From: Halioglobus sp.
GTDB lineage: Bacteria > Pseudomonadota > Gammaproteobacteria > Pseudomonadales > Halieaceae
Direction: 5' to 3'
Assembly (NCBI GenBank): GCA_029287595.1
Contig: JARFQU010000110.1
Span: forward strand, 1-32,123
Length of the DNA: 32,123 nt
The notes under the pieces were generated by a model. The model had not been told where the DNA came from and did no database searches. It saw nothing but the letters and a program-made list of their open reading frames with translations. Positions 23,642-31,164 of the stretch are shown here, piece after piece. Numbering within the stretch: position 1 is the stretch's first letter; the number at the start of each line of letters is the position of its first letter. Both the position numbers and the translations under genes were made by a program.

Positions 23642-25132
23642 ATGGACCTTACAGCACACCTACCTGCCCTACAGGTAGTGGTACCGATGTTATCGGCGCC
23701 GCTGGTGGTCCTGTTGCAACCGCGGGGCCTGGCCTGGGCAGGCGCAACAGTCGCTGCCCTGGCAAGCTTTGCCATTGCGCTAGCCCTTACCATTGCCGTA
23801 CTGGACGGCCAGCCACAGGTCTACGCCATGGGCGGCTGGCCAGCACCTTACGGCATTGCGCTTGGCGTAGACGCCTTTAGCGCGCTGGTATTACTGGTGG
23901 TGACCGGTGCCGGGGCCGCGTCATTGCTCGCGGCGCGGCCCAGCATTGATCAGCAGATCGAACAGGAACGCCAACCGCTGTTCTATTCCGCCTGGCTGCT
24001 GGGCCTTGCTGGCCTGGTGGGCATCGTGGTCTCAGCAGACGCGTTCAATATTTTCGTCTTTATGGAGATTTCTTCCCTGGCCAGCTACATTCTGATAGCC
24101 GGCGGCCCGGACCGGCGCGCGTTGCCCGCGGTCTTCAAGTACCTGATTATGGGCACCATAGGCGCGACCTTCTACCTGATCGGCGTAGGCCTGATCTACA
24201 TGATGACCGGCACCCTCAACCTGGCAGATATGGAGGCGCGTATCGGCGACGTAGTCGATATGAACCCGATACTGGTTGCCGCGGGTTTCATCACCATTGG
24301 TTTGGCACTCAAAGCTGCGGTATTCCCCCTGCATGTCTGGCTGCCGAACGCTTACACCCAGGCTCCACACATGGTGACAGTGTTCCTGGCTGCCTGCGCC
24401 ACCAAGGTGGCCCTGTACGTACTGATTCGCTTCGACTACCTGGTGTTCCAGGCCAAACTGGCGGACCACGAGGTCCAGTTTGCACTGTTCGCAATGCCGC
24501 TGGCCATTCTGGGTATTCTTGTCGCGTCTGCGGTGGCCATGTTCGAGGGCAATCTCAAGCGACTGCTGGCAACCTCCTCGGTGGCACAAATCGGGTACAT
24601 ACTGCTGGGGGCCAGTTTTGTCAGCCAGGCCGGTCTCAGCGCCAGCGTAATGCACATATTCAACCACGCCCTGGCCAAGGGCGGCCTGTTTCTTGCCGTT
24701 GCCTGCCTGGCCTACCACTATCGCGATTTGCGCCTGGACCAACTCGGCGGTGCCGCCGCGCGCATGCCATGGACCTGTGCTGCGCTGGTGGTGTGTGGTT
24801 TCAGCCTCATTGGCATTCCCGGTACTGCGGGGTTCATCAGCAAGTGGCTGCTGATCAGCGCCGCCCTGGAAAGCGGCCCCTGGGGCTGGGGGCTGGTGGC
24901 GGTCATACTGGTGAGCTCACTGATGGCCGTGGTCTATATCTGGCGCATCGTTGAAGCGGTCTACTTCCGGGCTGCTGTGGAGGGCGATAGCCAGCCTGCG
25001 GAGGCGCCGCTGCAATTGCTTCTGGTCACCTGGCTGGTCGCACTACTGAATATTTTCTTCGGATTGTTTCCCGGTGTTCCGCTGGAACTGGCTAATAGCA
25101 CCGCCACCTTACTGGCAGGATTTGCATCGTGA
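23642..25132 (+). CDS. mrpD: MrpD/NuoM-N-like antiporter subunit, copy 1
   Basis: The 496 residues form about 14 membrane helices of the proton-pumping antiporter family. Ion-path residues seen are Glu in FVFMEISSLASYIL (helix 5), Lys in LKAAVFPLHVWLPNAY (helix 7), Lys in ACATKVALYVLIRF (helix 8) and Lys in FNHALAKGGLFLAV (helix 12). SVAQIGYILLG marks the discontinuous middle segment. Homologues are MrpD and the NuoL/M/N subunits of complex I. It overlaps the next gene by four bases. Among the three copies this one, next to mrpC, sits where classic MrpD does. Its direct cation specificity (Na+ or K+) is unknown. Confidence 0.9.
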   Translation: MDLTAHLPALQVVVPMLSAPLVVLLQPRGLAWAGATVAALASFAIALALTIAVLDGQPQVYAMGGWPAPYGIALGVDAFSALVLLVVTGAGAASLLAARPSIDQQIEQERQPLFYSAWLLGLAGLVGIVVSADAFNIFVFMEISSLASYILIAGGPDRRALPAVFKYLIMGTIGATFYLIGVGLIYMMTGTLNLADMEARIGDVVDMNPILVAAGFITIGLALKAAVFPLHVWLPNAYTQAPHMVTVFLAACATKVALYVLIRFDYLVFQAKLADHEVQFALFAMPLAILGILVASAVAMFEGNLKRLLATSSVAQIGYILLGASFVSQAGLSASVMHIFNHALAKGGLFLAVACLAYHYRDLRLDQLGGAAARMPWTCAALVVCGFSLIGIPGTAGFISKWLLISAALESGPWGWGLVAVILVSSLMAVVYIWRIVEAVYFRAAVEGDSQPAEAPLQLLLVTWLVALLNIFFGLFPGVPLELANSTATLLAGFAS

Positions 25133-26595
25133 CCCCCGAAACAGCCATTTTGGTGGCCCTCATCCTGCCTCTGGGCGGAGCACTGGCGATTGCCCTGGCG
25201 GGCCGGGTGAGCCCCAATCTGCGTGAGACCGTTACGCTGGTTACCGCGGCCGCCCTGATCTGGGTGGTGTGGGGCCTGCTGCCGACCCTGATGGCGGGCG
25301 GACGGCCGGCTGTAGAAATAAGCCAGGTAATGCCGGGGCTGACCATTGCCTTCAAGGTGGAACCCCTGGGGATGCTGTTCGCCGCACTGGCATCCGGGCT
25401 GTGGATTATCAACTCAGTCTACTCCATTGGCTATATGCGCGGTAACAAGGAACAGAACCAGACGCGCTTCTATACCTGTTTTGCGTTGGCGTTGTCCGCC
25501 ACCATGGGGGTGGCTTTCGCCGGCAACCTGTTTACGCTGTTCCTGTTTTACGAATTGTTGACGCTATCAACCTACCCGCTGGTCTCACACAAGGGCGACC
25601 CGGCAACCGTGCGCTCGGCACGTGTCTACCTGGGCGTTCTACTGAGCACGTCTATCGGCCTGTTCCTGCCCGCTATTATCTGGACCTATATGGTTGCCGG
25701 AACCGGGGACTTCACCCCGGGGGGCATCCTCGCCGGCAAGCTGGACGACCCTGCGATAGGTTTGCTGCTGGGATTATTCGTGTTCGGTATCGGCAAGGCC
25801 GCCGTGATGCCAGTGCACCGCTGGTTGCCTGCGGCCATGGTGGCACCCACGCCGGTTAGCGCGCTGCTGCATGCGGTTGCGGTGGTAAAAGCGGGTGTTT
25901 TTGCGATAACCAAGATTATCGTTTACGTGTTTGGTATCGACTTCCTGTTCGACGCGCCCAGCTCTGGCTGGTTGTTATATATGGCTGCTTTCACCATCAT
26001 TGCGGCGAGCCTGATCGCGCTGCGGCAAACCAATATCAAACGGCTGCTGGCCTACTCCACCATTGCCCAGCTTTCTTATGTGGTAATGGCAGCGGCGATA
26101 TTAAAACCGCTGGCAGAGGTGGGCGCGGCTATCCATATCGTCGCCCACGCTTTCGGCAAGATCACCCTGTTCTTCGCCGCCGGGGCTATCTATGTCGCTT
26201 CCAAAAAAACCGAGCTCCATCAATTGCGTGGTATCGGCAGACGCATGCCCTGGACCATGGCGGCATTTTCCATAGGCGCACTCAGTATGATCGGTGTGCC
26301 ACCCACCGCCGGCTTTGTCTCCAAATGGTATATTCTGGCCGGCGCATTTGAGGCCGACAACCTGGTAGCGGTATTCACCATCATTGCCAGCACTGCGCTT
26401 AACGCCGCGTATTTCCTGCCCATTTTGTACCTGGCCTGGTTCGAGCGCGAGAACAGTGGCGCACCCGAGCACGGCGAGGCCCCACTGGCAGCGGTGCTGG
26501 CACTGTGCGTGACCGCCCTGCTGACACTGGCATTTTTCCTGTTTAACGGCCCGGTCATCGAACTGGAAAGCCAGGTCGTAAGGGGATTCACCTGA
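25129..26595 (+). CDS. MrpD/NuoL-like antiporter subunit, copy 2
   Basis: The 488-residue membrane protein is a second member of the same family. It starts at GTG 25129 inside the previous stop. Key positions are Glu in FLFYELLTLSTYPLVSHKGD, Lys in GIGKAAVMPVHRWLP, the block APTPVSALLHAVAVVKAGVF with its paired His and Lys, and Lys in AHAFGKITLFFAAGAIY. The TPVSALLHAVAVVKAG version is typical of the MrpA N-terminal half and of NuoL. So this chain may stand in for the MrpA core, which in this operon has lost its C-terminal modules to MrpB. It overlaps the following small gene by one base (TGATG). Confidence 0.9.
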   Translation: MTPETAILVALILPLGGALAIALAGRVSPNLRETVTLVTAAALIWVVWGLLPTLMAGGRPAVEISQVMPGLTIAFKVEPLGMLFAALASGLWIINSVYSIGYMRGNKEQNQTRFYTCFALALSATMGVAFAGNLFTLFLFYELLTLSTYPLVSHKGDPATVRSARVYLGVLLSTSIGLFLPAIIWTYMVAGTGDFTPGGILAGKLDDPAIGLLLGLFVFGIGKAAVMPVHRWLPAAMVAPTPVSALLHAVAVVKAGVFAITKIIVYVFGIDFLFDAPSSGWLLYMAAFTIIAASLIALRQTNIKRLLAYSTIAQLSYVVMAAAILKPLAEVGAAIHIVAHAFGKITLFFAAGAIYVASKKTELHQLRGIGRRMPWTMAAFSIGALSMIGVPPTAGFVSKWYILAGAFEADNLVAVFTIIASTALNAAYFLPILYLAWFERENSGAPEHGEAPLAAVLALCVTALLTLAFFLFNGPVIELESQVVRGFT

Positions 26596-26924
26596 TGGCA
26601 AACCAAGACGAACCACTACACTGGCTGGTGCGCCCGGCCACCATACGCAAACTCTGGATAGGGTTAAGCATCGTGCTTGCAGCCGTGGTACTGGCGCAGA
26701 CCGTGGTCTACATCAAAGGCTATTTCGGCGTTGATGCCTGGTTTGGTTTCGGGGCAGTCTACGGCTTTGTCTGCTGTATGCTCATGGTACTGGTAGCGAA
26801 ATTACTGGGTCTGGTGCTGAAACGGCCGCAGGACTATTACGATGACCCGGATAAGGATACAGGCCATGGGCAGGATGCTGGCCAGAAAATGAGCGGCACA
26901 GAGGAGCGCGGCAATGGCGCTTGA
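26595..26924 (+). CDS. Small two-helix membrane protein of the Mrp operon, unknown
   Basis: The 109-residue protein has an N-terminal cytoplasmic stretch, two membrane helices (about 21-42 and 50-75) and a hydrophilic acidic tail (KRPQDYYDDPDKD, then Gly/Gln/Glu-rich). It is not one of the seven standard Mrp subunits. Its gene overlaps the upstream stop by one base and the next start by 11 bases, so it is strictly embedded in the operon. I infer an accessory subunit that links or stabilises the last MrpD-like protein. The DYYD tail and positive-inside pattern place both ends in the cytoplasm. Confidence 0.75.
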   Translation: MANQDEPLHWLVRPATIRKLWIGLSIVLAAVVLAQTVVYIKGYFGVDAWFGFGAVYGFVCCMLMVLVAKLLGLVLKRPQDYYDDPDKDTGHGQDAGQKMSGTEERGNGA

Positions 26925-28623
26925 AATGCTCTCACCAGCGCTCATCCTGTTGCTCGCGGCTGTGCTCATCGGTTTGCTCAAGGGCCACGCGCGAACCGCC
27001 GTAGTATTGGTGGCGCCGCTACTCACCTTGTGGGCCGTATGGCAGATCCCGGACGGCGTCCAGGGCACCGTAAAATTTCTCTCCTATTATATTGAGCCTG
27101 TTGAAGGCAGCCCGCTGCGGCGTTTATTCGCCACCGTGTTCGCCATTATGGTCTTTGTGGGCGGACTCTACGCCTACCGCGTGGCGCGCTGGTATGAACT
27201 GGCGGCCGCGTTTGCCTACGCCGCCGGGGCCGTAGGGGTGTGCTTTGCCGGCGATCTCATTACCCTGTTCCTGTACTGGGAACTGATGGCACTTTTTTCT
27301 ACTATCGTGGTGTGGTGTGGCGGCACGCCCGCGGCACGGGCCGCGGGCATACGTTATGCCATCATGCACCTGCTGGGTGGCGTGGTGCTCAAGGTCGGCA
27401 TCGAGGGCGTGGTGGTGGGCACCGGCTCTATCCAGATTCAACCCATGCTGGCGACCGATTTCAGTACCTGGATGATACTGATCGGCATCCTGATCAATGC
27501 CGCCGCGCCTCCCGTGTCGGCCTGGTTAGCCGATGCCTATCCGGAATCCAGCTCCACCGGCTCTGTTTTCCTGTCGGCGTTCACCACCAAAACCGCTGTA
27601 TTGGCACTCATATTATTGTTCCCCGGTGAACCGGTGCTGGTAGGTGTAGGCCTGTTCATGGTGATGTACGGAATTATATATGCGCTGCTGGAAAACGACA
27701 TCAGACGCATCCTGGCCTACTCCATCGTCAACCAGGTGGGTTTCATGGTGTGCGCCGTTGGTATAGGCACCCAGATGGCCTTGAACGGTGCGGCGGCCCA
27801 CGCCTTTGCGCATATTATCTACAAAGCGCTACTGTTTATGAGTGCCGGCGTGGTTATCTACAGGACGGGCAAGAGCAAGTGTACGGAACTGGGCGGCCTG
27901 TTTCGGACCATGCCGCTAACCACGGTCTGCGGTATCGTTGGTGCTCTGGCGATCTCCAGCTTTCCCCTTACCTCGGGCTTTACCACTAAAAGCATGATTT
28001 CCCAGGCCGCCGTCGATGAAAACCTGGTGTGGGTCTACATGCTGCTAACCGCCGCGTCGGCAGGCGTATTTCTTCACGCCGGGATCAAATTTCCCTGGTT
28101 CGTATTTTTCCAACGCGACTCCGGCCTGCGCCCCAAGGATGCGCCGTGGAATATGGGCCTGTCGATGATCCTGTTCGCCGGGCTGTGTATCCTGCTGGGC
28201 GTGTTCCCCGAACTGCTGTACCCACTGCTGCCCTACCCCGTGGACTACGTGCCCTACACGGCGGGCAAGGTGCTTTTCTACCTGCAACTGCTGCTGTTTT
28301 CGGGCCTGGCATTCTTCGTGCTGCTACCGCTGATGAAGCGCACCGAGACCATCAGTCTTGATACCGACTGGCTGTGGCGCCGGGCTGCACCGGCATTGAT
28401 TGGCTTAATTGAGCGGCTGCTGGGGTCCCTGGGTGAGCTCGTCGCCCGGGGACGCGTGCGAGTGCAGCGGTTTTCGCAGCGTATAGCCGTGCGTTACCTG
28501 GGTCAGCCCCACACTGCCGATCGCGAAGAGCGCGGTGTGTTCGCCCGGTCCTGGCCGATCGGCACCACCGCCCTATGGATCGCCGGCTTGCTCTCGGCCT
28601 ATGTGTTGTTGTATTACCTTTAA
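26914..28623 (+). CDS. MrpD/NuoL-like antiporter subunit, copy 3, with C-terminal extension
   Basis: At 569 residues it is the longest of the three antiporter-like chains. Glu in LFLYWELMALFSTIVVWCGG, the Lys of HLLGGVVLKVGIEG, Lys in SAFTTKTAVLALI, the block YSIVNQVGFMVCAVG and Lys in HIIYKALLFMSAGVVIY hold the ion-path positions, though the helix-7 motif reads NAAAPPVSAWLADAYPE and has lost the usual Lys before Pro. About 80 residues after the last core helix are Arg-rich and amphipathic (LVARGRVRVQRFSQRIAVRYLG) and end in one more helix. That extension resembles the lateral-helix ends of some MrpA/NuoL-type chains, but only loosely. It closes the operon; no terminator hairpin with T-run follows. 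Confidence 0.88.
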   Translation: MALEMLSPALILLLAAVLIGLLKGHARTAVVLVAPLLTLWAVWQIPDGVQGTVKFLSYYIEPVEGSPLRRLFATVFAIMVFVGGLYAYRVARWYELAAAFAYAAGAVGVCFAGDLITLFLYWELMALFSTIVVWCGGTPAARAAGIRYAIMHLLGGVVLKVGIEGVVVGTGSIQIQPMLATDFSTWMILIGILINAAAPPVSAWLADAYPESSSTGSVFLSAFTTKTAVLALILLFPGEPVLVGVGLFMVMYGIIYALLENDIRRILAYSIVNQVGFMVCAVGIGTQMALNGAAAHAFAHIIYKALLFMSAGVVIYRTGKSKCTELGGLFRTMPLTTVCGIVGALAISSFPLTSGFTTKSMISQAAVDENLVWVYMLLTAASAGVFLHAGIKFPWFVFFQRDSGLRPKDAPWNMGLSMILFAGLCILLGVFPELLYPLLPYPVDYVPYTAGKVLFYLQLLLFSGLAFFVLLPLMKRTETISLDTDWLWRRAAPALIGLIERLLGSLGELVARGRVRVQRFSQRIAVRYLGQPHTADREERGVFARSWPIGTTALWIAGLLSAYVLLYYL

Positions 28624-28700
28624 GCGAATTGCAACCCAGCCTGGCATCGGACTATCACTGTTTTAGCGAGTCGGCGGATATACAGTGGTCTTCTCGCCGG

Positions 28701-28728
28701 TTGTCAGTCTGCGCCCGGCATCTATAAT
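28701..28728 (+). promoter_or_regulatory. Near-consensus sigma-70 promoter, abutting the CDP-archaeol-synthase-family gene
   Basis: TTGTCA (28701-28706) and a perfect TATAAT (28723-28728) with 16 bases between. Initiation six to eight bases after the -10 box would fall at about 28735, right at the ATG (28734-28736). So the transcript would have no leader or almost none. No Shine-Dalgarno is present either. Confidence 0.55.
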
Positions 28729-28733
28729 GCAGC

Positions 28734-29219
28734 ATGCTCGAGTCATTTCTACAGATTCTGATCATACTGCTGGCGGCTAATGGCGCACCGGTAATCGCTG
28801 CACTGTTGTTTCGCTCACGTGGTCAGCTCGCGATTGACCTGGGCAGGCAGTTACCCGATGGTCACCCCCTGTTCGGTTCTTCCAAGACCTGGCGCGGTCT
28901 TGCTTCCGCCCTGCTCGCCTCCTGCGCGCTGTCTCTATTCTTTGGCTACGGCCCGGTTTTCGGTCTTATATCAGGCGCGCTGGCGATGGCGGGCGATCTC
29001 CTGTCCAGTTTTGTCAAGCGAAGGCGAGGACTTGCCCCCAGTGATCGCAGCACGGGTTGGGACCAAATACCCGAGTCATTGCTACCCTCGATTTACGCAG
29101 CGGCGTTTCTGGGGGTTGCATGGTGGTGGGCGATAATCTGGTCACTGACTTTTACGTTGACGCAAATGCTACTTTCCCGGTTTATGTACTGGCTGCACCT
29201 GCGCAAACGCCCTTACTAG
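28734..29219 (+). CDS. CDP-archaeol synthase family protein (DUF46)
   Basis: The 161 residues form about five membrane helices. Conserved blocks are LLAANGAPVIA near the start, LPDGHPLFGSSKTWRG (40-55), the helix MAGDLLSSFVKRRRGL (85-100) and DQIPESLLPSI (110-120). These are the nucleotide- and metal-binding motifs of CarS, which transfers CMP from CTP to an unsaturated diether-glycerol phosphate in archaea; the fold is shared with bacterial CdsA. The bacterial members are widespread, but their substrate is not established; a phospholipid- or prenol-phosphate is likely. The gene is alone, converges with the metallophosphoesterase 30 bases away, and may be translated from a leaderless message. 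The first Met cannot be moved much, since ANGAP follows closely. Confidence 0.88.
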   Translation: MLESFLQILIILLAANGAPVIAALLFRSRGQLAIDLGRQLPDGHPLFGSSKTWRGLASALLASCALSLFFGYGPVFGLISGALAMAGDLLSSFVKRRRGLAPSDRSTGWDQIPESLLPSIYAAAFLGVAWWWAIIWSLTFTLTQMLLSRFMYWLHLRKRPY

Positions 29220-29249
29220 TTTTTATCCGCCAGGCAATCGCGATTGAGT

Positions 29250-30212
29250 TCAACGTTTGGCCAGTTTATGCAGTGTCACCTCCGGCGGGCAGTTGAATCT
29301 TACCGGTACCACCGAGCTGCCGGTGCCAGCCGAGGTGTAGCCCTGCATCAGTTCATAAGACCAGGCTCCCGCACAGGTGAACCGCGGAGACGACGAGTTA
29401 TAGGTGAGCGCCAGAGATCCTGGCAGGCATATCTGTCCCGCGTGGGTGTGACCACACATCATAAAATCAAAGCCGACATAGGCCGCGTGGCGATAGATTT
29501 CGGGAGAATGAGCAAGCAGTAGGGATGTCGACTCGTCGGGAATGCCATCGTAGGCTTTCTCCAGGTTGTCGGCAGAAAAATAGTGCGGATCGTCGATTCC
29601 GGCCAGGTAAAGGGTGGCCCCTTCCCGGTCTATGCAGACATGTTCGTTCAACAGCAGGCGAATACCCATCGATTCGATGGGTTTTGCCATAAAAATACTG
29701 TCGTGGTTACCAAGCACTGCATAGATATCTGTGTCTATAGCCCGGCATACGCGCTGCAATCCGTCCATGGCTTTCTGGTGGGGTCCGTGAGTTTCAAAAA
29801 GATAGTCGCCTGTGAGCACACAGAGGTCGTATTCGAGATCTTCGATGGCTGCGGCCAGATGATCTGGAAATCTATCCAGTGAATCCAGATGGAGATCACT
29901 AAGATGCAGCACGGTGAAGCCAGCAAATGCATCCGGAAGCAAGGGCAGTACGATTTCGTTAGTCCGTACCTGGAAGTCCAGCACATTGGCCTCGCCCCGT
30001 TCCGATAAACCGGTGAGTTTAAGAATCCAGGTAATAACGGACGCCGCGGTACGCCAATTCTCGATATGAAAAAAGTGACGTCCCTGGCCAAATTTATCCG
30101 CCACATGCTCGGTTTCGATCCCTATGCGTTGCCGCAGATGCGTCTTACCGACGCGTTGCACCAGGTACTTATGAAGCTCGGGGTCTTCTTTTAATTTTGT
30201 AAGGGCCGACAT
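29250..30212 (-). CDS. Metallophosphoesterase (calcineurin-like, YkuE/YaeI type)
   Basis: The 320 residues carry the full two-metal phosphoesterase set: HLSDLHLD with Asp106 and His108, LTGDYLFE with Asp136, LGNHDS with Asn169 and His170, LAHSPE with His235, and CGHTHAGQICLPG with His255 and His257. The 95 residues before the core are poorly conserved and include one weak hydrophobic stretch (about 53-68), so it may touch the membrane. YkuE-type proteins of this branch are often exported or membrane-bound. There is no clear signal peptide here, so it is probably cytoplasmic. The substrate is unknown; diester lipids such as UDP-diacylglucosamine are handled by other members. It follows the cyclic-nucleotide-binding gene by 93 bases but has its own candidate promoter. 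Confidence 0.9.
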   Translation of the reverse strand: MSALTKLKEDPELHKYLVQRVGKTHLRQRIGIETEHVADKFGQGRHFFHIENWRTAASVITWILKLTGLSERGEANVLDFQVRTNEIVLPLLPDAFAGFTVLHLSDLHLDSLDRFPDHLAAAIEDLEYDLCVLTGDYLFETHGPHQKAMDGLQRVCRAIDTDIYAVLGNHDSIFMAKPIESMGIRLLLNEHVCIDREGATLYLAGIDDPHYFSADNLEKAYDGIPDESTSLLLAHSPEIYRHAAYVGFDFMMCGHTHAGQICLPGSLALTYNSSSPRFTCAGAWSYELMQGYTSAGTGSSVVPVRFNCPPEVTLHKLAKR

Positions 30213-30283
30213 TGTATTAGTTATAGCGCCTACCTCGAATTTCCGGCTGAAGCTTGATCATCGCTGCACAAGAAATCTCTCGC

Positions 30284-30289
30284 ATTATA
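30284..30289 (-). promoter_or_regulatory. Candidate -10 box for the metallophosphoesterase gene
   Basis: TATAAT on the reverse strand, 71 bases ahead of the ATG, behind a run of T. No good -35 box lies 16-18 bases further up, so activity might need an activator. Confidence 0.3.
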
Positions 30290-30305
30290 AAAACTCTGTG
30301 TGAAC

Positions 30306-30788
30306 TCACTGATCTTTCGTCACCATTGCTTCACCCATCTTGTCGATAACCCGCGCCATTTCGCGCGCCAGGTTCAGCGTCAGCAGACCGAAATCGACGG
30401 AATATTTCTGCTGCAGCTCGGCATAGAGCGCTGAACTTATTTCCAGCACGATGCTGTCCTCGCGGGCGACCGCGGTGCCACTTTGCTCGTGCAATGCAAT
30501 CATGGGCACAAAGCCCGTTTCCTCTCCAAAATTAACCACCCGGATATGACGCCACTCGCCCTGGTGCTGCTTAAAAAAATCCAGCGACCCCTTACACACG
30601 ACGAAAAAGCGTCCGCCGGCGTCGCCATATTCAAAAACTTTATCACCCTCGGCCAGCCTGTAAAGACTGCCCTTTTCAAGCAGGAAATGTGTCGCGTCAA
30701 TGGTGAGCGCCCCAAACACCGAGCCAAGCGCCATTTCCTCGGGTGCCATCATCTGGCTGAATTCTGCGAGGCTAATTTGCTGCATCAC
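30306..30788 (-). CDS. Stand-alone cyclic-nucleotide-binding-domain protein
   Basis: The 160-residue protein is almost entirely one CAP-type cyclic-nucleotide-binding barrel: FEYGDAGGRFFVVCKGSLDFF, then VVNFGEETGFVPMIAL in the phosphate-cassette position and AREDSIVLEIS. The usual FGE-AL-...R(A/S)A signature is altered (FGEETGFVPMIAL with no Arg-Ser/Ala pair at the expected place), so it may not bind cAMP at all. A C-terminal helix (QQKYSVDFGLLTLNLAREMARVI) matches the dimerisation helix. There is no DNA-binding domain. GGAGG stands just before the ATG. Such proteins can regulate partners by contact. Its partner is not evident from the neighbours. Confidence 0.85.
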   Translation of the reverse strand: MMQQISLAEFSQMMAPEEMALGSVFGALTIDATHFLLEKGSLYRLAEGDKVFEYGDAGGRFFVVCKGSLDFFKQHQGEWRHIRVVNFGEETGFVPMIALHEQSGTAVAREDSIVLEISSALYAELQQKYSVDFGLLTLNLAREMARVIDKMGEAMVTKDQ

Positions 30789-31164
30789 AACCTCCCTGCA
30801 CCTGGCGTCTAGGAATGCGCAATAGATACTCTTTTAAGTATAGACCCCATAGAGAAACACTACACTGGCCTGATTGAGAAAAACAGGTAGGCGCTGTTGA
30901 TTGCGATAAAGATGTGCAGGTGACATTTGATACAGCCGGGAAGTTTGCCGATCACCTTACTGAACTTGATCGGCCTTATGCATGAATTCGTCGGTCGCCG
31001 GTGCGCTGGCGGACGGCGGCAGTTTTACACCCGTGCTGGTTACCGCCGGGCTGCGATTATCCTGTCGATGATTCTGACGCGTTATTCCGACGGGTTCCGC
31101 GACTCAGCGCACTGACGATCGCCCACAAGCTTCCACCGTGGCTACTGGCGCGTCCTTAACGCGC
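30789..31164. other. Gene-poor stretch between two minus-strand genes
   Basis: I find no convincing gene in these 376 bases. A 62-codon plus-strand frame (30927-31115) has no recognisable domain and lies in a part with uneven codon use. Short frames around it could be remnants of a lost gene, but none resembles a family I know. The right end abuts the ureohydrolase stop; the left end should hold the promoter of the cyclic-nucleotide-binding gene. Confidence 0.4.

Noticed and set aside
24032..24742. 236-codon reverse-strand frame inside the first MrpD-like gene
   Set aside because: Gln/His/Gly-rich translation typical of antisense reading through a GC-rich membrane-protein gene.
30927..31115. 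62-codon plus-strand frame between the cyclic-nucleotide-binding and ureohydrolase genes
   Set aside because: No similarity recognised and no ribosome site; kept only as a note on a gene-poor stretch.
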